Source: an uncultured Lachnospiraceae bacterium (GTDB lineage Bacteria; Bacillota; Clostridia; Lachnospirales; Lachnospiraceae). From it: a DNA stretch of 64,000 nt. The notes under the pieces are model-generated. The model had not been told where the DNA came from, did not search any database, and worked only from the letters and a program-made list of their open reading frames with translations. The stretch covers positions 1-64,000 of the forward strand of contig ONAD01000005.1 of assembly GCA_900315735.1 (NCBI GenBank). The letters are read 5' to 3'. This document shows, one piece after another, positions 9,064-15,828 of the stretch. The translations under genes and the position numbers were made by a program. Numbering within the stretch: the first letter of the stretch is position 1; the number at the start of each line of letters is the position of its first letter.

Positions 9064-10584
9064 ATGCCTATTGTAAGAAATTCATTTATACGGATGTCAA
9101 AGCTGCCAAATGTGAAAGGCAGAATTAGTTATATATCAAGCAAAGCAAGACAGGAAAATTTGTATGCAGTTTATGAAACAACTGACCGCAAATTTTGGAC
9201 GGAGCTTGCAAAGTGCAATCAGGAGGAATTTAAGAAAAGTGGAACAGAAGGAACCTGCATTGAAGCCCGAGAGCTTATTATTGCTCTGCCGGAAAGTTTC
9301 GTGGATTATGAGCCGGATAAGTTGTTGAAGCTTTTTACGGAACATTTCAAACAGAATTATGGCGTGGAATGTATAGCTGCTTTGCATCACAATAAACGTA
9401 AGACCAACTATCATATCCATCTTATCTTTTCGGAGCGTAAATTGCTTGAGGAACCGGTAGAGAAGATTGCTACAAGAAATATGTTTTATGACGAAAACGG
9501 AAAGCATGTACGCACGAAAAAAGAGATACTGGATGAAACAGGAGAGCCTCGGAGTGGTTGTATAATCATTCCCAAGGGCGAGGTGTATGAGCGTAATCTT
9601 TTCACCATAAAAGACAGACGTTTTAAGAGTGATGGCTTTCTTGATGAAGTGAAACGCTCCTATACAGACCTTATCAATATTTATGTAAGAGATGATAAGG
9701 AAAAGCTGAATGTTTTTGACAGAAACGGTGTATACTTGCCTACAAAAAAAGTTGGCAAGTATAATCCAAAGGCGGAGCAGATAAAAGCAGATAATCAGTA
9801 TCGTGTTATGTGGAATCAGACGGTGGATAGGGCATTGGTTAGCGGTGTGCCGGAGAGGCAGATTTTGGAAGTGAAGAAGAATGAAATCGGACAGAAAGCA
9901 AAGGCTTCCATTCAGAAGTCTGGGAGAAATCCGGCACTACTAAAATGCCTGATTATGACTGCTATTTATGCCTTGGAGCTTTTGATTAGCAAGGTGTTTA
10001 AGATGGCTTCACAAAAGGCAGATAAGGTCATAGAAGCGGTTATGAAAGCAGAGCCGGAGCAAACACCTGTTAAGACGATAAATTCGTTTGCAAAGGCTAA
10101 AAGCGAGCCTGTGCCGGAAATGCCTAAGAAATCAGCTCTTGCTTCTAAGTATCCAAGACTCACGGACATTTACCACAAGCTGGAGAAGCAGAATGTAGCT
10201 ATCTATGAGAGGGAGCAACAGCTTGCGAATGTGGAGAAGGAAATCGCTGGAGCAAAGAGCATCTTCAAGGCAAAACAGCGTAAGGAGTTGCAGGAGCAGG
10301 CAGAACAGCTAAAGACACAGATAGCTAATATGAAGCAGTATTTATCAAGCATTGTGCAGGGTTATGGCTATAAGAATGTGAAGGAGTTTATGGCTGAATA
10401 TAGAGCTTCCAAAGCAGAGTATACCGATTATCAGTTGGCAGTTGCAAAGTGGGAACAGCAGACCGGAAATAAGGCAGAGCCGGATAGCTTAAAAGCAAAG
10501 TTGCAGAGAAAGACGCAGGAAGTAAAGGAACGAGAAAACAACAGACAGAGCTACCATTATAGGAGTGATAGAGGTGGCAGATAG
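9064..10584 (+). CDS. MobA/MobL-type relaxase
   Basis: A relaxase nicks oriT, attaches to the 5' end through a tyrosine and leads the strand into a conjugative channel. The start is set at ATG 9064 (MPIVRNSFIRMSK) because AAAGAAAGGGGGC lies just upstream and the frame before it runs through a hairpin array with no family similarity. The 506-residue product has the HIH-type metal site in TNYHIHLIFSER and a long helical, basic C-terminal half (about 350-506) with heptad-like runs, as in MobA/MobL proteins. It makes element 1 mobilizable by a helper system. The exact MOB class needs a profile search. Confidence 0.82.
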   Translation: MPIVRNSFIRMSKLPNVKGRISYISSKARQENLYAVYETTDRKFWTELAKCNQEEFKKSGTEGTCIEARELIIALPESFVDYEPDKLLKLFTEHFKQNYGVECIAALHHNKRKTNYHIHLIFSERKLLEEPVEKIATRNMFYDENGKHVRTKKEILDETGEPRSGCIIIPKGEVYERNLFTIKDRRFKSDGFLDEVKRSYTDLINIYVRDDKEKLNVFDRNGVYLPTKKVGKYNPKAEQIKADNQYRVMWNQTVDRALVSGVPERQILEVKKNEIGQKAKASIQKSGRNPALLKCLIMTAIYALELLISKVFKMASQKADKVIEAVMKAEPEQTPVKTINSFAKAKSEPVPEMPKKSALASKYPRLTDIYHKLEKQNVAIYEREQQLANVEKEIAGAKSIFKAKQRKELQEQAEQLKTQIANMKQYLSSIVQGYGYKNVKEFMAEYRASKAEYTDYQLAVAKWEQQTGNKAEPDSLKAKLQRKTQEVKERENNRQSYHYRSDRGGR

Positions 10585-10593
10585 GAGCAGTTT

Positions 10594-10971
10594 ATGGAAA
10601 AACACATCATTGGAGAAAACGGAATTGGTTACACACTTGGAGAGGATGGAATGTATTATCCGGATTTGCAGTTGCCGGAGGGTACGCATTATGAGATTGG
10701 CAGGTATGGGCGGATGCGGTGGGAGTATTTGAAAAACCACCGCAGAGGACAATATATCAAGCTGCTTATGGATGGAAGATTGAATGAGTATTTGCATGAG
10801 GTTGATACACAGTGCTATGAAAGAGTGGAGCTGCTTGTAGAACAGATGAAAGCCGAAGCAGGGATTACAGAAGAATTAAAAGCTACCGACCAGATGAAGT
10901 GGGTGGGGTTGATGAATAATGTGAGAAGTTCGGCAGAAGAAATTGTATTAAAAGAGCTTATATATGTGTAA
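10594..10971 (+). CDS. TnpV-like transposon-encoded protein
   Basis: A 125-residue protein with the look of the TnpV family of Firmicutes transposons: an N-terminal YPDLQLPEG segment, a central RYGRMRWEYLKNHRRGQYIKL core and a helical C-terminal part. The biochemical function of TnpV is not established. It follows the relaxase by nine bases and is probably co-transcribed. Confidence 0.72.
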   Translation: MEKHIIGENGIGYTLGEDGMYYPDLQLPEGTHYEIGRYGRMRWEYLKNHRRGQYIKLLMDGRLNEYLHEVDTQCYERVELLVEQMKAEAGITEELKATDQMKWVGLMNNVRSSAEEIVLKELIYV

Positions 10972-10978
10972 TGTGGGT

Positions 10979-10997
10979 GCGGAGCGTAATGCTCCGC
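10979..10997 (+). terminator. Hairpin after the mobilization genes
   Basis: GCGGAGC-GTAAT-GCTCCGC, extended by one A-T pair, followed by a weak TTCTTAAATTCTT tract. Probably ends the relaxase-TnpV transcript. Confidence 0.55.
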
Positions 10998-11126
10998 ATT
11001 CTTAAATTCTTGGTGCAGAATAACTTCTGTTATGATATAATTCTTAAGTAAAGTATCGCAAATCGCTGTGGATGGTAATGCAATTATTGATATTATATTA
11101 AAAATTGATTTACAGGGAGAAAAAAG

Positions 11127-12089
11127 ATGAAGAAGCGTACAAAAATTTTATTGGTTATATTTATAGTTGTTCTATTATTGTTTTTGGGAATGTCATATTT
11201 TATAGGGACGCAAGTGTTCATGGGTTCTACTCAATTAGTTACTTGTGAAGATACATCAAAAGTGGAAGATAGTTTTTGGGAAAGGTACAATATGGATTAT
11301 GATGTTTTCTGCAGTACCTATACCATAGAAAAAATTGAAATCACTTCAACTTTTGATGGTCATATGATACCAGCAGATTACATATATACACTTGGCGAAG
11401 AAGGAAATAAAGACAACCCGACGGTTATTCTGGTGCATGGTCTTGGCGGAAATCGCTATACCAATTATCCTTTGGCAGAAATGTTTTTACAGAAAGGATA
11501 TAATGTTTTGACGTATGACCAGAGAAGTAGCAACGAAAATACTGCCCAATATACTACATTTGGGTTCTGGGAAAAATATGATTTAATAGATTACATTGAT
11601 TATGTTTATAGCTATGCACCAGAACAAGCGATAGGAATATGGGGAACTTCTTTTGGTGGAGCAACAGCGGGATTGGCAATGGGAGATAAGGATGTTGAAA
11701 ACAAAGTGGATTTCCTCATTCTAGATTGTCCGGTTAGTGATATGAAATGGATGGTAGAAGAAGAAATGAGAAAGATGGACATTGGATTGCCTATATCATA
11801 CATGACATTCTGCGGCAACATTATCAATAAAATGGAATTGGGATTTAGTTATGAGGATGCAAATGTGTGTAACAAAATTGCAGATATTGAAATTCCGGTT
11901 TTGGTAATAAACAGTGAAGCAGATACATTAACACCGCAGTTTATGGGGCAAGAAATATATGATTCAATACATAATGATGAAATGAAAATGATTTGGACAG
12001 TACCTGATAGTGAACACACGGAAATGTGGCTTGATTATAATCAAGAGTATCGAGAGAAAGTTCAAGAAGTGTTGGATTGTATAAAGTAA
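11127..12089 (+). CDS. Membrane-anchored alpha/beta hydrolase (cargo of element 1)
   Basis: A 320-residue protein with a single N-terminal membrane helix (about residues 6-27) and an extracytoplasmic alpha/beta-hydrolase domain. Visible features are the oxyanion-region HGLGGNR, the nucleophile elbow GTSFGG with Ser, an acid in INSEADTLTP and the final His in DSEHTEM. The substrate (ester or peptide) is unknown. It has its own AT-rich upstream region and GGGAG ribosome site, lower GC than the mobilization genes, and is the last gene before att copy 2, the usual place for cargo. Confidence 0.8.
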   Translation: MKKRTKILLVIFIVVLLLFLGMSYFIGTQVFMGSTQLVTCEDTSKVEDSFWERYNMDYDVFCSTYTIEKIEITSTFDGHMIPADYIYTLGEEGNKDNPTVILVHGLGGNRYTNYPLAEMFLQKGYNVLTYDQRSSNENTAQYTTFGFWEKYDLIDYIDYVYSYAPEQAIGIWGTSFGGATAGLAMGDKDVENKVDFLILDCPVSDMKWMVEEEMRKMDIGLPISYMTFCGNIINKMELGFSYEDANVCNKIADIEIPVLVINSEADTLTPQFMGQEIYDSIHNDEMKMIWTVPDSEHTEMWLDYNQEYREKVQEVLDCIK

Positions 12090-12114
12090 GAATTGTTATT
12101 TCAAGTTTTGTACG

Positions 12115-12133
12115 TGGTTCTATTTTGGTTCTA
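12115..12133 (+). repeat. Paired TGGTTCTA motifs, right arm of element 1
   Basis: TGGTTCTA at 12115-12122 and 12126-12133, 11 bases apart, same orientation as the pair at 4930-4948. The motif and its spacing are seen at both ends of element 1 only, marking likely integrase arm sites. Confidence 0.6.
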
Positions 12134-12235
12134 AAAAATTCAAAAGCCAGGAATATAAGAAGAAAAATCAAATAATATGAATAATAAAATGCAAAAAATA
12201 TAAGCAAAAATACTACGATTATGTTTCCAACGAAG

Positions 12236-12297
12236 CGTGAAGGTGGTAGAACCGTAGGTTCTGGCCGTGTTGCTACAATTATCGAGTAATCTTTGAT
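12236..12297 (+). repeat. Attachment-site copy 2 (junction of elements 1 and 2)
   Basis: A second tuf tail that again encodes [17 protein letters not shown] and a stop, with different codons from copy 1 (for example GGT AGA ACC against GGA CGT ACT). Sequence upstream of the CGT codon is unrelated to tuf, so this is a detached tail. It separates the two elements and can recombine with either outer copy. Confidence 0.85.
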
Positions 12298-12321
12298 TTA
12301 GTATCATAGAAACTTAAATAC

Positions 12322-12365
12322 AAGCCGCAATTCCTCATTTTATGAGGAGTTGCGGCTTTCTTTTG
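12322..12365 (+). terminator. Terminator after tuf tail copy 2
   Basis: A 16-base-pair stem (12322-12337 with 12343-12358) and TTTCTTTT. The base AAGCCGCAA/TTGCGGCTT resembles the terminator after copy 1 (4826-4864), and a CGAACAAAGA motif follows both. The tuf tail and terminator thus look like one conserved left-end block of these elements. Confidence 0.85.
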
Positions 12366-12385
12366 TTTAGAGAAGATTAACGAAC

Positions 12386-12426
12386 AAAGAAAAAGCCCGT
12401 TTCAAGTTCTTCGCTCAAAATGGGCT
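12386..12426 (-). terminator. Terminator of the element 2 regulator
   Basis: On the minus strand AGCCCATTT pairs with AAACGGGCT (one mismatch) and is followed by TTTTTCTTTG. It lies just past the stop of the regulator gene at 12454. Confidence 0.7.
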
Positions 12427-12445
12427 CGTGATACGCGCGTGATAC
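12427..12445 (+). repeat. Paired CGTGATAC motifs, left arm of element 2
   Basis: CGTGATAC at 12427-12434 and 12438-12445, 11 bases apart. The TGATAC core recurs in an inverted pair with the same 11-base period at 34307-34324 and singly at 34413-34420. Probable arm sites for the element 2 integrase. Confidence 0.6.
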
Positions 12446-12453
12446 ACGTGTTT

Positions 12454-12894
12454 TTAATCTTCGGCGTGAGGCCAGTTAATCTTCCATTCAAAATACTCTT
12501 CTTTGGTAATTTTACCAGAGGCTAAGTCCTCTTTTTTCTTTTTCCAGGTATTCAGGAAATCATCCAGTAAAGAATAATCAAAACCAACAGCAATATGTTT
12601 CTCAGTAGGGTCTTTGGGATTTGCAACTTCGTAGAGGGACATATTGTAGTGCTCATCCAATTCAAAGAGAGCATACATCACATCTTCCGCTGCGTAGAGG
12701 GAAGGCTCATAGATGGAGCGGTAATTACAGTTCAAGGCTTTTGCCAGTTCCTGTATCATATCCTCCTTGGGTGTGCGGTTGCCGATTTCGTACTGACGGA
12801 TTCGTACATCGGATAAGCCAACAGCTTCACCAAGCTGTGCCTGTGTTAATTTGCGGAAATTTCTAATTCGTTTTATTCGTTCACCAATAGCCAT
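12454..12894 (-). CDS. XRE-family regulator of element 2
   Basis: A 146-residue protein starting MAIGERIKRIRNF, with a canonical Cro/CI HTH (LTQAQLGEAVGLSDVRIRQYEIGNRTP, about residues 17-40) and a C-terminal acidic region. The start at 12894 is supported by GGAAGGAG eight bases upstream; a longer frame adds a Tyr/Cys-rich stretch with no support. It is divergent from excisionase and integrase. Copies of TAGTAACA-type sites flank both promoters, so autoregulation and repression of excision are likely. Confidence 0.82.
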   Translation of the reverse strand: MAIGERIKRIRNFRKLTQAQLGEAVGLSDVRIRQYEIGNRTPKEDMIQELAKALNCNYRSIYEPSLYAAEDVMYALFELDEHYNMSLYEVANPKDPTEKHIAVGFDYSLLDDFLNTWKKKKEDLASGKITKEEYFEWKINWPHAED

Positions 12895-12916
12895 CGTGTA
12901 ACTCCTTCCAATTACA

Positions 12917-13139
12917 TAGTAACAATATCGTTTCTGATAATACAATAACATAAATGTTACTGTATGGCAATAAAAAAGTCTACAATTCAGGACAGAATGC
13001 AGAGTCAGGGATATGGGAATGTAAACTCTATAAAAAGAAGTATTTTTTATAAGTGATAAATATTTTTCGTTCATCTCTTGACAGAAACATATATGTTACT
13101 ATATAATCAAAAAAACAAACAGTAACAATATAGTTACTA
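12917..13139 (+). promoter_or_regulatory. Divergent control region with repeated TAGTAACA sites, and excisionase promoter
   Basis: The motif (T/C)AGTAACAWWAT occurs at 12917-12928 and 13120-13131 on the plus strand and at 12951-12962, 13091-13101 and, less well, 13132-13139 on the minus strand. A promoter TTGACA (13078-13083), 18-base spacer, TATAAT (13102-13107) reads towards the excisionase, and the site at 13091-13101 lies in its spacer. This fits an operator array for the XRE regulator. Confidence 0.65.
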
Positions 13140-13208
13140 ATTAGATAACGGGAGGTGAGTGCCATGTGCAAGAGTGTACATAAGTTTTAGTGGAAAGGAG
13201 GAAGGAGT

Positions 13209-13394
13209 ATGACGAAACGCTATTTATCTGCTAAGGAAGTTGCAGAACTTCTGGGAATTGCAGAATCAACCGCTTACGCAGTCATTCGTGGATGGAATAA
13301 GGAACTAAAAGCACAGGGTTATTTTACCAAGGCAGGTTCCGTTCCAAGAGCCTACTTCGAGAAGAAGTGCTACGGATATAGCGAAGCACAATAG
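13209..13394 (+). CDS. Excisionase-like helix-turn-helix protein, element 2
   Basis: A 61-residue protein, MTKRYLSAKEVAELLGIAESTAYAVI..., with a winged HTH and the PRAYFEKKCYGY wing shared with the element 1 protein. It directly precedes the integrase, as expected for a recombination directionality factor. AAGGAGGAAGG lies before its ATG. Confidence 0.75.
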   Translation: MTKRYLSAKEVAELLGIAESTAYAVIRGWNKELKAQGYFTKAGSVPRAYFEKKCYGYSEAQ

Positions 13395-13471
13395 ATGAAC
13401 TTTGATAACTGAATAAGCCATACTCGGAGTAATTCCGGGTGTGGCGGCTACAAGAAAGAGAGGTAATGAGT

Positions 13472-14599
13472 ATGCCGGTTTATAAGGACGAGAAACGAAA
13501 CACTTGGTTTTGTAAGTGCAACTATAAGGATTGGCGTGGTGAAAGTAAATCCAAGATGAAACGCGGATTTGCTACTAAGAAGGATGCCCAGCAGTGGGAA
13601 CGTGATTTTTTACAGAAGCAGAGTGCTAGCATGGATATGAAGTTTGCTTCCTTTGTGGATGTGTACTTTGAGGATAAGGCACCGAGACTGAAGGAACGTT
13701 CCATAATGACAAAGCGGACACTATTTGAAACCAAAATCATTCCTTACTTTGGTGAGAAACAGATGAATGAGATTACTGCTGTGGATATTATCAAGTGGCA
13801 GAATGCACTTTTGAATCAAGATTACAAGCCAACGTATCTGAGGATGATACAAAATCAGATGACGGCGCTTTTTAATCACGCAGAGAAGTTCTATGATTTG
13901 AAGGACAATCCCTGCAAGAAGGTGGATAAAATGGGTCGTCCGAATGCTAAGGAGTTAAACTTCTGGACCAAGGATGAGTATGAACAGTTTATACAATGTT
14001 TTAGTCCGGATGAGGAGATGTACCGGATTATCTTTCAGATGTTATTCTGGCTTGGATGCCGGGTAGGGGAGCTGCTGGCACTTACCAGTCAGGATATTGA
14101 TTTTGAAAACGGAACGGTGAACATCTCCAAGACTTATTACAGGAGAAATCAAACCGATTATGTAACACCACCAAAGACAGAGAGTTCTAATCGCAAGATT
14201 ACTATTCCGAAGTTTCTGGCAGAGGAGATGAAGGATTTTGTGGACAGACAATATGGATTGACACCGGAGGAACGAATCTTCCCCATCACAGACAGGGCAA
14301 TTCAAAAGAAGATGAAACAAAAGACGGAGCAGGCGAAGCTAAAGCCTATCCGTGTACATGATCTTCGTCATTCGCACATTGCATTGCTAATAGAGAAGGG
14401 GATGCAACCGTTGGTCATCGCCCAGCGGGTGGGACATGATTCTGTGAATACCACCATGAATATTTATGGACACCTTTATCCGAATAAGCAGAAGCAGGTG
14501 GCAGATTTACTCAATGCGGAGGCTACCGGGGAATTGGAAAGCAATCTGGTGGATATGGCAACAGAGATGCGGTTCCGAAAGGCAGGTGGATGGTCTTGA
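13472..14599 (+). CDS. Tyrosine integrase of element 2
   Basis: A 375-residue integrase homologous to the element 1 enzyme throughout. Catalytic residues: R in LGCRVGEL, H-x-x-R in HDLRHSH, H in VGHDS and Y in NIYGHLYP. The start MPVYKDEKRNTW is chosen because it matches the MPAYKDEK start of the other integrase and has GAGAGG eight bases upstream; an ATG two codons earlier is possible. The short extra C-terminal tail extends to the next gene. It should target the same tuf 3' end. Confidence 0.92.
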   Translation: MPVYKDEKRNTWFCKCNYKDWRGESKSKMKRGFATKKDAQQWERDFLQKQSASMDMKFASFVDVYFEDKAPRLKERSIMTKRTLFETKIIPYFGEKQMNEITAVDIIKWQNALLNQDYKPTYLRMIQNQMTALFNHAEKFYDLKDNPCKKVDKMGRPNAKELNFWTKDEYEQFIQCFSPDEEMYRIIFQMLFWLGCRVGELLALTSQDIDFENGTVNISKTYYRRNQTDYVTPPKTESSNRKITIPKFLAEEMKDFVDRQYGLTPEERIFPITDRAIQKKMKQKTEQAKLKPIRVHDLRHSHIALLIEKGMQPLVIAQRVGHDSVNTTMNIYGHLYPNKQKQVADLLNAEATGELESNLVDMATEMRFRKAGGWS

Positions 14600-14601
14600 G
14601 A

Positions 14602-14838
14602 ATGATAAGAGGATTTTACAACGAGCAGAATAACACGGTAAATGTTATTCACTATGATACCAACTGCATCATAAGTCTGGATTGTGGGAAGTGGGAGAGT
14701 GGTCTTCGGACCACTCCAAACTCCCAAGGGAAGATGGATGCACTGGCGATAGATGACCCAGTGGAGTATGTGAGGTTAATGCTTAGCGGGGAAATGCAGG
14801 TGTGGCTGGATGCGTTGGATGATTGTTCCGTATGGTAG
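14602..14838 (+). CDS. Small conserved protein, DUF6061-like
   Basis: A 78-residue protein with a beta-rich N-terminus (NTVNVIHYDTNCIISLDC) and a helical end (DDPVEYVRLMLSGEMQVWLDAL). It resembles small DUF6061-type proteins of gut Firmicutes elements; function unknown. Start is uncertain: ATG 14602 follows the integrase stop directly, while ATG 14590 overlaps it. No strong ribosome site is seen for either, suggesting translational coupling. Confidence 0.5.
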   Translation: MIRGFYNEQNNTVNVIHYDTNCIISLDCGKWESGLRTTPNSQGKMDALAIDDPVEYVRLMLSGEMQVWLDALDDCSVW

Positions 14839-14994
14839 AAAGATAAGTGGAGGGGAAGAACCGGCTGGAGAAATTCAGTCGGTTTTGCTATTTGCTGAAA
14901 TGGTATTCCTATGTCGTAAAATGATGCATGTAAGTTTAGAGGTGTCTTTTGCTAGATACGCATTTTGGATATCCGGTGCAAAATGCTGTACTGG

Positions 14995-15200
14995 TTAGGG
15001 AAAAATCCCTAAAACCCATTGGATATACATAGGTGCTCCACTTTTTGGAGCACCTTTTGGAAAGTGACGCCAAAAAGTGACGCACTATCAGATGATAGAT
15101 ATTTTGATAATTTTATAGTGGCTCCACAATATGGAGCACCTTTTGAAAAATGACGTCAAAAAGTGGAGCTACTTTGATGATATGGCTCCAAAAAGTGGAG
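14995..15200 (+). repeat. Array of CTCC...AAAAAGTG...GGAG hairpin repeats
   Basis: In a 700-base region without genes, a TTAGGGA/TCCCTAA hairpin (14995-15012) is followed by a family of related repeats: GGTGCTCC/GGAGCACC (15032-15054) around ACTTTTT; direct repeats AAAGTGACGC at 15061 and 15074; CTATCA/TGATAG (15085-15098); GCTCCA/TGGAGC (15121-15137); TGACGTCA followed by AAAAGTGGAG (15151-15168); CTCC-AAAAAGT-GGAG (15186-15200). This looks like an iteron or operator array, possibly a replication origin. Confidence 0.5.
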
Positions 15201-15221
15201 TACCTATATGGAAACGGGGTT

Positions 15222-15277
15222 TTAGGGGGCTTTGCCCCTTAACCGGATGCACGAAGGGGCTTGTGGGCACAAAGTGC
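15222..15277 (+). other. GC-rich hairpins, possible oriT-like site of element 2
   Basis: TTAGGGGGC-TTT-GCCCCTTAA (15222-15242, one G-T pair) is followed by GCAC-AAA-GTGC (15267-15277) in a stretch richer in GC than its surroundings, up to about 15300. The remaining bases to 15460 show no gene. As element 2 lacks a relaxase, a site that lets it be moved by a foreign relaxase would be expected; this is the best candidate but is unproven. Confidence 0.35.
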
Positions 15278-15461
15278 GTATCTGGCGAAGGACGGGAAGA
15301 GGCGAGAAGAACAACTGAGAAATGAGTCAAATAAGGAGTAGGTGGAATTTTGTTTTGCACAAGAAAGAGATTAACAGCGGAAACAGCTGAAAATAGCGGA
15401 AATAGCAGTGCAAAGAGACTGAATGAACTTTTAAAATATCGCAAGGTTGTGCGAAAGTTTC

Positions 15462-15490
15462 TTGAAGATAAAAAATGCTTATGTTATAAT
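15462..15490 (+). promoter_or_regulatory. Promoter of the controller gene
   Basis: TTGAAG at 15462-15467, 17-base spacer, TATAAT at 15485-15490, 47 bases before the controller ATG. Confidence 0.65.
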
Positions 15491-15537
15491 GTTTAATAGA
15501 ATTTTGGTACTTTTTGATGCATGATGGAGGGCACATT

Positions 15538-15741
15538 ATGGCTGTATCATACAACAGATTATGGAAGTTATTAGTGGATAGAAAAATGAGCAAAGCGGAT
15601 TTGAGGAAGCAAGCGGCAATAGCACCTAATACAATGACTAAGCTTAGGAGAGACGAAGAGGTGACATTGGGGGTGCTTGGCAAGATTTGCAAGACGCTTG
15701 ATGTGGACTATGGGGATATTATGGAGTATGTAAAGGATTGA
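15538..15741 (+). CDS. Small Cro/C-protein-like regulator of the defence operon
   Basis: A 67-residue XRE protein that is almost all HTH (MAVSYNRLWKLLVDRKMSKAD...). GGAGGG precedes the ATG by seven bases. Short regulators of this kind often stand before restriction-modification genes and delay expression of the nuclease. Between it and the UvrD-like gene is an inverted repeat AGTCT (15791) / AGACT (15806), a possible operator. Regulation of the four-gene defence operon is inferred from position. Confidence 0.78.
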   Translation: MAVSYNRLWKLLVDRKMSKADLRKQAAIAPNTMTKLRRDEEVTLGVLGKICKTLDVDYGDIMEYVKD

Positions 15742-15828
15742 GTCCGGATTTTTGGACACCATTTCCTGTATACTTATATGTTGAATAAATAGTCTTTAAT
15801 TTTTTAGACTTGGCAAGGAGGATAACCA

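Larger units (their letters stand above)
4735..12235. mobile_element. Element 1: mobilizable element inserted in the 3' end of tuf
   Basis: About 7.5 kb between att copies 1 and 2. It encodes a divergent XRE regulator, an excisionase-like HTH, a tyrosine integrase, a RepA-like ATPase, a relaxase with a hairpin-rich upstream region and cargo. No type IV secretion genes are present, so it would need a helper conjugative element. This matches an integrative mobilizable element (IME). The paired TGGTTCTA motifs close to both ends support the boundaries. Confidence 0.8.

Noticed and set aside
12895-13074. 60-residue extension of the element 2 regulator
   Set aside because: Overlaps the operator sites; the internal ATG at 12894 has GGAAGGAG and fits the HTH start.
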